Shown here: piece by piece, positions 52,401 through 64,000 of the stretch | Numbering within the stretch: the first letter of the stretch is position 1 | How the letters are laid out: every line of letters starts with the position of its first letter | Assembly (NCBI GenBank): GCA_034687125.1 | Contig: JAQGBZ010000075.1 | Location: 160,485 to 224,484, forward strand | Length of the DNA stretch: 64,000 bases | Reading direction: 5' to 3' | DNA from: Neelides folsomi | Lineage: Eukaryota; Arthropoda; Collembola; Neelipleona; Neelidae | Program-made: the position numbers and the translations under genes | Notes under the pieces: model-generated | The model's database searches: none | What the model saw: only the letters and a program-made list of their open reading frames with translations | What the model was told of the DNA's origin: nothing

Positions 52401-55400
52401 AGTCGCCGAGAACATACTTCTTAAATACTCGATTGTTAGGTTGCATCTCATCCTCTTCGGCAATGACCTCTCGAGTTCCCAAGCACCGTTTATGCCCATT
52501 CTTCTTAATGGCAAAAGAAAAGACTTTTTCCATTGTGTCGATCTTGTTTTGTTTTAATTCCTTGTGCATTTTGGTGACAGGTGTGAGACTTTTGTATGTT
52601 AGACCTCCTTCTCTGCTTATTACTTCGGCCTGAAATCAGATTTTAAAAATTATTGTCATACAAGAATTTCTTTTAATTTTACATTAAATTGAAGTTAAGA
52701 TTGTATATGGTATATGATGTAATTGTTGGGACAAACTTGAAGCATAATAATATTTATGAATACTTTACTTGAGGATTTTGGAATACAGCTATTGGTATCT
52801 TACTATCATTTTGATATATTTTTAGTAGATATTCGTATAACATATTTAGCAGTATAAAACTATTTTAGATACCAATTTTATAAATCTTTAATAGACATTT
52901 TTATCATTTACTGACTGTGTAAATACTAATATAACAATAATAACATTTAATTACATCTAAAATATTTTCAATGTTCATACTTCAGTTGTGTCAATTAATT
53001 TCATTGGTGTTTTGAGAATTGTAATCAAGTCATGCCTTTTCATGTACCAACTCTCGATATTTAATTAAAATGTATTAAAGCCATGTTATGATATTTATCG
53101 AGCATTTGGTATTGGGAAAGAGACATGAAAAACGTACGATAAATATTTCAATGTCTTTTTGAAACTATTCTATTGAAATCTATTGAATCGAATACAATAA
53201 TACTTCCTTTTTACAAGTGTTCATCTGACGGCATTGTGACACCTGACCTTATAGGCCCTCGCCGTGTATTATAAATTCATGATAATTCTTTGAGAATCGT
53301 TATAATAATTGATAGCCCAATGACATAAGTTGACATCTTCACGAGTACTACCCGTATGTTAATTAGTAAAAATATGAATATTTACTGAAATTATTGTACT
53401 TGAATAAGCTTATATATTCATTATTATTATTACTGATCGTTCGTATGCTTATAAACTTATTCCTCGCGTACATGATTCGACACTAATAAAACACTAGTTA
53501 ACGATGAAACTATGTATTAACATATGGTACATAGTCACAACAAACATAATTAATAACTGACGGTATTGTACATTTGAGCTAATTGTCAATTTGATTGTTT
53601 TTATTTGATTACAAACCATAATATATTGACTAATTAGTAATTAAATTTATTAACCAATGAAATACCGCTATGCATTTTATGTTCATTTACCACGTTATTC
53701 CTCGAAAAATTACTAATTCGAAATTCCTCTTATGCGTTATTGGGTTAATCCAATATTTTATAACAATATGTTATATAGCGATTTCGTATCAAAATAAGAA
53801 TGACTTTTATTAGTGGTTTTACCATCATTTTTATCTTAAAACTACCATACAATGATGCTTGATGGCTTCCAATCCTCATTCCTTTCTATGTCTCACACTA
53901 ATTTCCAGATGATATTCAATATCAAAATGAAATTGCTAGCTTTTGTTATATGATGAATTTAAATATTCCCTTTTTTGAATGAGAAGAGATCACTGATTAC
54001 TGATTGCCTGTATTATTTTATTACTTATTATGCTATATTTAGATTTAGAGTATTCTATGTAATGTATCCAAATATAGTAATTGTAAAATATTTTATACCA
54101 ATTGTATTTGAGATAGCATTCATACTTTTATGAGGCTCAATTCACTTTTGTGGATAAGTTAAAATGTCACCACCATAAATCTAATGTACAATGATAAATG
54201 GTTCTCTTGAAACATCTAAACAATAACCATATTAGAAAGTATGTATCGATGAGGTACTAACACACTATGTTACTCTAAATTCTATTTTAAGTATTCATAA
54301 AATATTTTCATATTCTCTAATTGTATTTCCATTAATATTACGGCTATTAAATAACATATTAATTATGTAACATGTAGTAATAAATGGTTAAATACTACTC
54401 AAAGTTTATAGTGATTGATTGATATTACTTTTTTTTAAAACGCTATTAAGATATGATGGATATTTTATATTTAATTAAATATCCAATTTTGAGTTTATTA
54501 ATTTAAAATGGGCCTTTCGAAAAAATGAGAATTTCTTTATGATAGTATACATAATAGGCATTTGACATTGAATCGTTCAATTTTTGCTTATACTTTGTAT
54601 GATGCATCATAATTATTTAGCCAAATGATAAAAAATAATTTTAAAAGATAGTAGGTTCAAATTATAGAAACATTTGATTGACTGGAAAAGGATATTTAAA
54701 ATGCTTATTGTGTAATTATTTAGTTCAGGGATCAAAATGTCAATAATGTGATAACCGAATCACTTTAATATCATCATCCATTTGCAATCTATCTCTATTT
54801 AGGATGCTAAATATTTATTTATAAAAAAAATACTAATGTAAATACTTAAAGTGAATGAAATGCCAAAATGATGAATTTGCTTAAATTGATCGCTCACTAA
54901 ATCTTTTTGCTGTTTTTCATTAAGGAAATTGAGGAAATATTATATTTTGCAAAATAATACAGGGGGCTTTCATACATTCAATTAAATGATACAAATTGCT
55001 TTCAAACATTCTTTTCATAAATACTATATTAATTACTTGCCTAATTCTTTCTTATTGAAGTCTTTTAAAGGTTTAAAATCTTATAAGAATAAATATTTGA
55101 TAATTTTTTTATCGATTGTGGATTGACGCTTCCGTTTTATTCAATCTATTATGTATATTTCCATTGTTTAATATTTGATAAACTCTTATTATAACTGACG
55201 AAAGTCATAAACAAACACAATATTGTATGCTAAACTGGATCATAAATTAATTTCTAGTGAATTTATGAATTCATCGTTTTTCTAGAACATGAATAAATAA
55301 AACTAAAACATAAAAGCAATTCGTGCATCACTTTTCTTCGAACCGTTCCGATATATAATAAATAATAAGGCAATAACCCATCTTTCAATTCTACAAAATT

Positions 55401-55815
55401 TGGAATTTTTGATTGGCGTATTTATTTATACTACAGCTTCAAGAATTAAATGATAATTATATAATGTAAAATGTCAAAGCATAATATTACAAAATGTAAA
55501 TAATTAGATGGGTAATTTCATTATCAATAATTCAATAACACAGTATAATAAAATACCAATTTAAATATAATAATGACGTGGTTGATACCAAATGTTGAGG
55601 AAATGATTATGGTTTAATTAAAATGGGTTAGTTGTGTAATGAGTAATTTTTCGGATAGTATTTAAGGAAATGAAACTCACTTTGACAGCTTTTGATTTTT
55701 TCTTCCTTGACCATGGTTTCTGTACCAGCATGTAGATTGGAAGTGTGACTAGATCGTAGATGAATGTAAAAGTTTTGAGTAGAAATACGACTGCTTGACC
55801 TGCGAACCCCCCCAT
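49491..55815 (-). CDS. Acsl: Long-chain fatty acyl-CoA synthetase, ACSL3/4 type
   Basis: Nine coding exons, complement(49491..49571, 49688..49876, 50046..50206, 50303..50566, 50649..50961, 51046..51383, 51581..51832, 52239..52629, 55681..55815), give 707 residues. The N-terminus has one membrane helix (about 8-32, [20 protein letters not shown]) and then a basic patch, as in ACSL3/4, which anchors the enzyme in ER or lipid-droplet membranes. The AMP-binding P-loop [11 protein letters not shown] is at 274-284. [28 protein letters not shown] and [19 protein letters not shown] follow in family order. The end is [13 protein letters not shown]...MYAS. The enzyme activates fatty acids to acyl-CoA with ATP; ACSL4-type enzymes prefer polyunsaturated chains, which cannot be told here. 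The ATG at 55815 is the first in frame downstream of a leader stop. Confidence 0.97.
51833..52238 (-). other. ACSL intron, AT-rich
   Basis: 406 bases, no other signal. Confidence 0.6.
52630..55680 (-). other. ACSL intron, 3.05 kb
   Basis: AT-rich throughout. No coding frame, repeat family or RNA gene recognised. Confidence 0.6.
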
Positions 55816-55842
55816 ATTGCACCAGCTCTGGAACTGTTGACT
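55816..55842 (-). other. ACSL 5' untranslated part of the first coding exon
   Basis: The exon carrying the start codon opens at 55842 after a good acceptor (TTTGCAG). These 27 bases are upstream of the ATG. Confidence 0.6.
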
Positions 55843-58800
55843 CTGCAAACAACAAGGGATGAATGATCAAACTAATGTAAGGTTCTGTGCATAAATACCT
55901 CAACTAACAAACAACCCTCGAGAACTCTCACTAATTAAATTATATCATATACTTATTCCCATACTCTACATATAATTACACTACATATTTCAATTCCGTA
56001 TCTTATTCCCAGTAGTTGTAATAAATGTAAGTATGTATTTACATGCATGTAGTTAAATTCATGTTATATTGCAATAACGTACTAAAGCATACTCTTTAAA
56101 ATGCAATCGGCGATTAATATTCTATAATAATATCAAAGTCATAAATATATTATAACTTATCTGGATTACTAAATAGCCATTGATAAAATCTTCTATTTGA
56201 TCTTATATAGCGTTTACATAAATGACAGATTATTATATATTTTTTCCTTGATATTTTATGAGCTTACAATAAGGATAGATATTTCCATATTCTAATTGGT
56301 TTAGGAATGTATTGGAAATTATCATCATATGATATGCTATAAATATCGACACATTTAAAGAAAAAAAAGAATTGGTTGTATTAATTGCTAATGCTGCTAC
56401 ATTTTCTTAATAAGGAGAGATAAGATGAGTTCGGAGTGCGAGGGAGAGAGTCTCAACTCCAAACTCCATTAAGTTCATAAGGAAAATTCAGGGTAATGAT
56501 GAGGAACGAAAGGTGCATGAGTCCAATGGGATTTTATACAAAATTTCCAAGATACGTTCAAATCAAAGTCCATGCAAAGAAACGCTTAATAATTTAATGG
56601 AAAGGTCTACCATAAGGTCATTTCACATTTGATTGCCATTTGATTCCTATTTTGATTTGATCTTTGGATATTATATGTTCGGTTATGTACTCGTTGTATA
56701 CCTATGTAACCATTTTCTCTGTAATGTCCATAAAGCGGATAGTGCTTTTTCGGAGTAAACCCAATGGAAATGGAAGTGAAAAGAGGGAACATTTACCTTG
56801 ATTTTATAGATAGCTTTAATGCAAATGGTGCATAACTTATATTACGCAATAAATTTATTGACTTTAGAGAGTAATGAGTCTAATGACTCTGCATTGAGAT
56901 GAAATGACAAACCTTTGAGACACAAACAAGGTGGTACAATATTTATAATGCATTTGATAAGAATTCATTCACACTCGACAGCCTTCACCTCAACATGTTT
57001 TTCTCATAATATTGTTCTATTAGTACAGTGTAGTTTAGCTGATATGGGTTCATGATTCCTTAGTTCATTTTCCTCTCTAAATTTGTATATTGCAAATCGA
57101 CCCATTTAAATATGCGGAATTGCAGATTTTTAAAATCTTCTCATTCACTTTTATCTTCATTGAAGGGCATAAACAGCGAGCAGACCGAGTACATCTAATT
57201 AGAGAGTCCTGTTTACACATAAATCCTATGCACTTGGATTGATATCAATAAGGATTTAAAGTAAATAATATGCATATCATATAAAAACAAATGTATCTAG
57301 GGTTTACGCTTACGCTTGTGACGGGTCATTGGCGTAAGATACGGCCCAAGTACAAATCTACGTTATTTTTAATACTACTTGATTTTATTTACTAGGGCTT
57401 ACATAAAATAAGTAATAATCCCTTTAAATGCCATAAACTGATAATTCATCAATTGAGTTTCCCATTTTGGAAAAAAATAAAACGGATTTATCCAGCTGTC
57501 ATCTCCGTCAGATGTTCCTATGAAGGATTTAATCCATAATCTCAATTCTTACGTAGTTTATTTTCCATTTGCTATTCTAATTGTGTTTCATTTTCTCAAT
57601 TAAAGTTATCAATCCATGCGGGGGATTTGAAAGGAAAAGTGGAGGAGCATTATGTGATAATTTACCGTTCAATCATTTCTGTTATGAATAGTTGTTACCT
57701 ATTATGGAATATTAAGATATTACCATATTACATTGATTGTATTTATTATATCTGTTTTATGGAATCTTTGTTTCATGTTATGTAGCTGTACTGCTGCTGT
57801 ATGTTACATTCAAATTAATATGTATTATTTTTATATGTAGTCTACAATGTTCTCAAAAGCTATGGTACATTGACGCTAATTGAAAGCATGTATGGGAATT
57901 CAGATTGTGTATTTGGAGTGCGAGTTTGGAGAGTGACGGTCTTGCATGGTTCGATGACGGATTAAAGTTCAAGTTGAGACTGCGATAGCGTTTGATATGA
58001 ATGGACTCGTAGTATTTAAAAGAACACGTCTTGGAGTGAATCCACTGACCTACTGTCCCTTCACATTTACACTCCGTGCCGTGGTCGTCTCAAGTTTTCA
58101 CCTATACTATACCTATAGAATGGTCTTCTTCTGACGTAACATAGTATATAATTGTAATACTCGGATTAAAAATTGGAACTACGAATGTCTCTAGCTAACG
58201 ATAAGTAATTAAAAGTAATTAAATACATATTAGATACTTTCTATTGAGACTATTGAAAAATGGACTTTGTGATGTGAAGTCTTTCTGTTTAATAAATAAG
58301 TATCAGGTTTACCATATATTAGCTTATATGCAGAGGAAGTGAGAAGAGCCTTGGGTGATTTTTAAAATGTGAACTTTGTTCAAGTCCACTTCTCGGAGCT
58401 GTCACCATGAGCCATAAAATGAACAGCAGCCCGACAGCCGATGTATGAATTTGTTAAATGTACAGGGTTGAATACCAACTTACATATATATATGGGTTTT
58501 TTGAGAAGTTCTCATCCTTTTAGGAAGCCTCGCCCTGCTTATCTCCTTGCCCTCTCATTTATCCACATCCGTTCGGCCCTCACGGCAAATTCCAATATTT
58601 TTATATACAAATAGGCTTCTTGGAATATTTGGGACTTTTGGCCCATAGTTCAAAGAATCACATTCTATGAGAGTGACGAAGGATCAACTTTCGGACTTTT
58701 ACCATTCGACCTATGATACCCATCATTAATGGTCCTCATTTCTCATGACAAATGCGTGAACTGCGTGATGGAATATGGAGTCTTAATATTTTCGTGGAAT

Positions 58801-61596
58801 GTTATAAAAGCTTATGGAATTTCTAACCTCTTGATAATTCCTCGGAGTATTTATATTTATCTTATATTTGGTAAAATAATGCGGTATTAGGACCCATACA
58901 AACCAAATGTATGGGATTAAATGTTCCCTTTTGAATTGAGGGTTAAAGTTCAAGTCCTACCTGTTGGATTTATTTAATGCTTCTAAATATTTTGGATATT
59001 TTAAATGATTTCAAAAAGCAAAACATTTATTCATACGTGTAAATCAAGCACCCCTTTGTTAATTTTAATTTTTGAATTGATTTATAAAAATATAATGGGT
59101 AGCAAATTTGCATTTAAAGAAGGTTAAAAAGTTTAATTACCTAAAAAGGTAAATGCATTGTAGAATTCTAAAAAAATTAATTTCTCATGAATGCTTCACG
59201 TTAACTTTAAAAATTCTAATTAGAAACTAACTAACTAACTTATTTAAAAATACACAGTAAGCAACAAATACATGTTAAAATATAGTGCTTAACTTTTATT
59301 ACCGTAAGTTTGTTTTATTATTTAAGATTTTACCTCTGAATTTCTGTTGAAAAGTATAACCGGCTTTTATTTTATACTGCTACTGGTTCAATGGTTTATG
59401 TAATTTTTTGAACTTTGCACTATGTATTTATTAAATAAATATTACATCCAAATATTATTGGAATTTGAACCCAACACTTCTTTCGATTCCTAATGAAATT
59501 CACAGAAATGGAATTGAAAGACAAAAATGGTTGGAAAGAATTAAATGGAACCCTCAACTTCTCCACCCGCCATACATAGTTTCTATTTATACATTCGAAT
59601 ACGAATGATGCGAATCCCGAGCGCATTCCGCGTTTTCAAGGGACGATGACTCGCACGTTTAACTTGATCGGGATACAAATTATATATGCAGAGATAATTA
59701 CAAAGTTTTAAAGCGTTGCTATTAAAAATATGCATATTGTAGTCTGAAAGGCCTTCGCATTTATGAAGGAACCTTGAAATTTCAAAGGATGCTCTCGGAG
59801 CATCTATCCACGTGGGCCCAATAACAATGCCAATTAAGAATTTAATCTAATACCTTTTATATTAGTATAACAATGATGCTTCCTTTCTACGCAGCATTAA
59901 TACTACAAAATAAATGCAAGTTTTGGTGCATATACCTATTCTATCTTAATACAGAAAACTGTATGTAATTTAAGAATCTCTAATACTTATTATGATTATT
60001 AAATCTAATAAGTCTAATACAATATTTAAAAATAGTTATAGATCATACATTGATATATTATGGATCAGTACAAGACAGTATATTATGTTTGTATGTAGAT
60101 ATCGTGTATTCTTTGGGTATCTGCATTGTGCGTCTTTTAAAATTATTTTTGCGATGGGCGTTCAACGCAAACTATTCATACAAGTTTAAAAGACGGGTTT
60201 TTTGTGGTATCTGACAATAATAAACTCCTACATAAAAGATTCTAACTTGGATATTGTACAGATTTGTATACAACTATATGCGAAAGTTTTTCATTAAATT
60301 ATCTATAGATATAAATGCGTTTTATATATTTAGAAGTCACAAAAGATATATCGTTTCGCTATGGTCCAGTTTTTGTATAATTTTTTCCTCTTACAATTAA
60401 GATGATGCAGTGTTATCTACGTTCATATTCACTGTAAGTATATAAAATAGATGTTTATAACCCCACTTGTTCCTTTAATCAAAAATTTAAAAATATGACC
60501 ATGTATTATCATGCTATCATATAAAATTTAGTGGTACAATAACTATTGGCTATACGAGGTACAATATCTGTTCAATTGCATTTTTATTAATATTGACATT
60601 TGTACTATCAGTCAACAGTGACTTGAAATTAACAAATTCGACAACTCTTGACGTGTGAAGAAAAGGCCAAAGGACAAAAATCCTGACTTTTACAAAATTT
60701 ATACGTGATTTATTCACCCATCATCTGTTGACCTACTTTCATCCCAATGTGCTATTTTTGATCTTTCAAGAGGTTTTCCTACTTTTAGAATCCACTTTTT
60801 CTTTCTATGCCCAACCTTCATCACTTCCATTAATGACAATTTAATTTGTATAGGATTTTATACTATCACCAGTTTCTTTATTTTTGTAAAACCATTTAAT
60901 TTAGTTGCCTAAATAAAATTCAGATAAGTATCAAAAAATCTTTCAATCTAATGGAAAATATTCAAAAATTCTATTGATAGTAATCATCATTGACCTGGAC
61001 CTTAACTTCAATGTAATGTCTTCCAATTAGGAATCTTCTTAAAATTACAATTACAATTACTCCCCGCTGTCCTTATGTTGTTTACTGAGGTAGCCTTGAT
61101 GAAATGTATGAAACCCTTTCCACTTCCACTTCCTTTATGAACATCATGCTAGAATTGTTTTGAGAAGTTCAAGTGAAGAGAGACATACGACGAACTTAAA
61201 CTCTCTTTACTATACCTATACGAACTTAACAACCTTGAATTTCGGACGTTGTTTACACTTTACTTGAGGTAATAAGGGTTTCATATTCCATCTAATGTAC
61301 ACGCATTTTCCAATCTGTTTATCCCAACAGAATCTCCCAAACATTGTTTGTTGGACTAATCGATAATATTCTATTCTTAAATTTTATAATTTTCTTTTAT
61401 AAAATCTGAGTACAAATGGGATAACACTTATTATTATTTGACGTTGTTTTAAACTTTAAAGTAATTTAAGCTTAATGTTAATTTAAATATTAATGACTTT
61501 GTCGTTTAACTTTTCTGTTATATAATAATTTTTTCAAAGAGATAACGATATTAAATTAAAATAATATTAGTTTATTGATTAAACAAAAATTCTTAC
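55843..61596 (-). other. Probable 5.75-kb leader intron of ACSL
   Basis: Gene-poor AT-rich stretch. Only scattered short open frames. GC-richer islets at about 56410-56480 and 58400-58620 could be enhancers or alternative leader exons, but nothing in them is decisive. Confidence 0.45.
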
Positions 61597-61720
61597 CTTA
61601 TCCACTAAATGAATCGTAGCGTAGTATCTTGTTTTATTGCTTGTTTACAATCTTGAAGGAATGAGATAATGATGTGTGGTTGAGTTAGAATGAATGAGAT
61701 TCACTGACTACACACATAGG
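61597..61720 (-). promoter_or_regulatory. Candidate non-coding leader exon of ACSL
   Basis: The minus strand reads GTGGATAAG followed by the consensus donor GTAAGAAT at 61596. If spliced to the acceptor at 55842, the leader brings an in-frame stop upstream of the ATG and no competing in-frame ATG. The 5' edge is not determined; the end at 61720 is approximate. Confidence 0.4.
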
Positions 61721-63151
61721 ACTATCTATTTTAAGGTACTATTAAATGAACGAAGGTACGAGAAAGCTTCAGTTGTAGGTTAATCTTAATTTTTGATATC
61801 AGGTAAAAGTGAATGTGATTGTCGTTGTAGGAAGGTGGGATTCGGAATGAGTCCGAGTGCGCCGTGAGTTTTGGAGTAGTTGGATTGGATGTTTGGGAGT
61901 GAGACACTTTTTGCTCACTTGCTCACAAACTCCCATCATCTGTTAAACATGTATTCCTGCACAGATCTCATCTCGCATGCGGTGACTCACGCAGCCCACA
62001 CCAAAAGAGTCATATTGTATATGTGAATATACGCACACGTATTGTAACACGTGTGTTTTGATCTTATGATGAATGTGTGATAATATTATAACTGATTTCG
62101 TCACTTTTAAATTCTTACCACCAACTCATCGTCGGCTTTTTTTCGTGACCTTCTTTTAATTAACAACTAGTAGCATAATCTTAATTAACAACTTACAGAG
62201 TGAATATTTCAACTGACAATGACAGAATTCACAATTGCATGTAAAGTTACTTCAACTTTAGAATAATCCTCTTGTTACTATCTTGGATAAATAAATAGCT
62301 TGTCAATTACACATAATTTCATATTTACCTATGTATTTTTTTATTTATACTATTCATCTCTTATAAAAGTTCTAAGATTTTTTATTTTTCCCTCCCGTTC
62401 TCCTCGTACTTTATGTATGTACTATGTAAGTATGTAGATAATAATGCATTCGTGTCAGTTAATTTTTATTTATTATAATTATAATTATTTTATGTAATGC
62501 AATGTAATAATAAATACCTACTTATTGCTAACAGTAATGATATATGGGTTTATAATTATGTAAGTTTATGTATACAATACTTTTAGATATTTTAAATCCT
62601 CTTTCAGCTGTGCTAATATTAATATATGCGTCTTTATGAAATATGAACGGTATTCATTGTTGTTCAATTCCTATTTGCGCCCTTCATCACAAGTTGGCAG
62701 ACCAAAGTCCAAAAACCTTCAGACTGTCTACTTCGACATGTGTCTTATGTATTTTCCGTATAGGTTGTCTACATAATTTCAATTGAACTTGTACGTTCTA
62801 TGTTTAGGCGTAGAACATCTAACCATAGAGTAGGTATTATAGATACATTTTTATAGACAAATTTTGTATTGATATCACCTTCAAAATATTTAGGTTTAAA
62901 TAATTTTAAGAATTTGCCTTGTTAATTTTAATACATTTTGGCTTCGTTTAATTACAATGAATTTTTAAAGATCAAAATTAATAGCAATTTATTTTTTATG
63001 AATTCCATTTTTTGTTGGAGAATTTTATGCTATTTAACGAACATTGTTGTATGATGATAAAATGATAATAATATGAATTCTTAAGCTAATTACAATATAA
63101 GCATATTATACTAATTTTAATCTTTAATAAACTTGACCAATTATATTACGA
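61721..63151. other. Intergenic
   Basis: GC-richer at about 61800-62000, next to the presumed ACSL leader, then AT-rich. No gene seen. Confidence 0.45.
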
Positions 63152-64000
63152 CTATTCTTGTGCAGTCGAAGGCTGTGGCCCTGTTTTAAAATAAAAAAGT
63201 TATAAGATTACCCTTAATCCTTTATATGTATAGAACAATAAATTGATTCGTTAATTACCCCATGAGACTGATGCAGTCAAAGGTGGATTAAGTGTGATTG
63301 GATTGAGAGTTGCTGTAACTTTTCCTCCACTTTGCGTTGGAGTTGGACCCATTGTCCTTGGTTGTTGGGTTCTTGGTCGTTGACTACGAGCTGTAGGTCT
63401 TGTCCTCGGTCGGAATGTCCGTGGGCGAAGGGTCCTTGGTCGCAGTGTTCTGCGTGTTCGTGGTCGTAGAGTTCTAGGACGTCTTGTTCTACGCGTTCGT
63501 GGTCGTAGAGTTCTAGGACGTCTTGTTCTACGCGTTCGTGGTCGAAGTGTTCGTGGTCGTAGAGTTCTTGGGCGTCTTGTTCTACGAGTTCGTGGACGAA
63601 ATGTTCTTGGTCGTAGAGTTCTTGGGCGTCTTGTTCTACGCGTCCGTGGTCGAAGAGTTCTTGGTCGTAGAGTTCTACGAGTTCGTGGTCTGATACTCCT
63701 TGGTCGAAGAGTTCTTGGTCGTAGAGTTCTTGGTCGTCTTGTTCTACGCGTCCGTGGTCGAAGTGTTCTTGGTCGTCTTGTTCTACGCGTCCGTGGTCGA
63801 AGAGTTCTTGGACGAAGAGTTCTTGGTCGTAGAGTTCTACGTGTTCGTGGTCTGATACTTCTTGGTCGAAGAGTTCTTGGTCGTAGAGTTCTACGAGTTC
63901 GTGGTCGAAGAGTTCTTGGACGAAGAGTTCTTGGTCGTCTTGTTCTACGCGTCCGTGGTCGAAGTGTTCTTGGTCGTCTTGTTCTACGCGTCCGTGGTCG
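63152..64000 (-). CDS. Arginine-rich repeat protein, 3' part of gene
   Basis: Two exons, complement(63152..63180, 63259..>64000), with the 5' end beyond the window. The open part of the large exon is about 247 codons. About 190 codons are a degenerate repeat of Arg, Pro, Thr and Leu. In places the unit is exactly [13 protein letters not shown] (39 bp, two identical copies near 63470-63550); elsewhere it varies as RPRTLRPRS or similar. A less repetitive end ([20 protein letters not shown], then a Gly-Pro-Gln tail and stop) follows. The frame stays open through every repeat, the intron is GT-AG with matching phase, and the tail is non-repetitive, so it looks coding. The charge suggests nucleic-acid or polyanion binding, such as a sperm nuclear basic protein, or a secreted basic structural protein. 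The missing N-terminus would tell. Confidence 0.7.
63360..64000 (-). repeat. Degenerate tandem repeat encoding Arg-Pro-Arg-Thr units
   Basis: The 640-bp array is made of variants of a 39-bp unit and of shorter pieces of it (12, 15 and 24 bp). The + strand reads as TTCTTGGTCGTAGAG-like words. It continues past the window edge. Confidence 0.9.

Noticed and set aside
63300-64000. CRISPR-like or satellite array
   Set aside because: Units vary in length and keep a minus-strand reading frame; there are no constant repeats with unique spacers, so a coding repeat fits better.

Overview
The window is nuclear DNA of an arthropod. It is AT-rich, its genes are split by many short GT-AG introns (often 50-120 bp), and it encodes a 126-residue profilin and a 157-residue ribosomal protein L24, both very close to arthropod forms. 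CEP19 and CEP135 are both present; CEP19 is, as far as I recall, missing from flies, so a non-dipteran arthropod such as a crustacean or chelicerate is more likely. The species cannot be fixed from the sequence. I rebuilt gene models by hand from splice signals and reading phase. Every recognised gene closes in frame except one, a scramblase-like gene whose last exon is one base out of frame.

Layout. 0-6 kb: a doubtful fragment, a secreted proline-rich protein (-), and a 260-residue unrecognised protein (+) with tandem PP1 docking motifs. 8-17.6 kb: two divergent phospholipid-scramblase-like genes in tandem (-), sharing two intron positions. 18.5-28 kb: NIP7 (-) head to head with ELYS/AHCTF1 (+, 16 exons, 2217 residues). 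28.5-29.1 kb: a dead Tc1/mariner-type element with terminal inverted repeats. 29.3-40.3 kb: CEP135 (-, 1880 residues, with about 1000 residues of disordered insertion) followed by CEP19 (-). 40.9-44 kb: RpL24 (-) and profilin (-). 45.1-48 kb: eIF4A (-), with one GC-AG intron, head to head with a small coiled-coil gene (+). 49.5-61.6 kb: a long-chain acyl-CoA synthetase of the ACSL3/4 type (-) with a probable far-upstream leader exon. 63.2-64 kb: the 3' part of a gene (-) encoding an arginine-rich 13-residue repeat, running off the window.

Functional themes. Housekeeping growth genes (NIP7, RpL24, eIF4A) sit among cytoskeletal, centriolar and mitotic genes (profilin, CEP135, CEP19, ELYS). PP1 docking-like motifs occur in ELYS and in the unrecognised 4.2-5.4 kb gene. 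Lipid and membrane genes are the scramblase-like pair and ACSL. The least explained items are the SILK/RVxF protein, the CEP135 insertion, the scramblase-like pair and the arginine-repeat protein.
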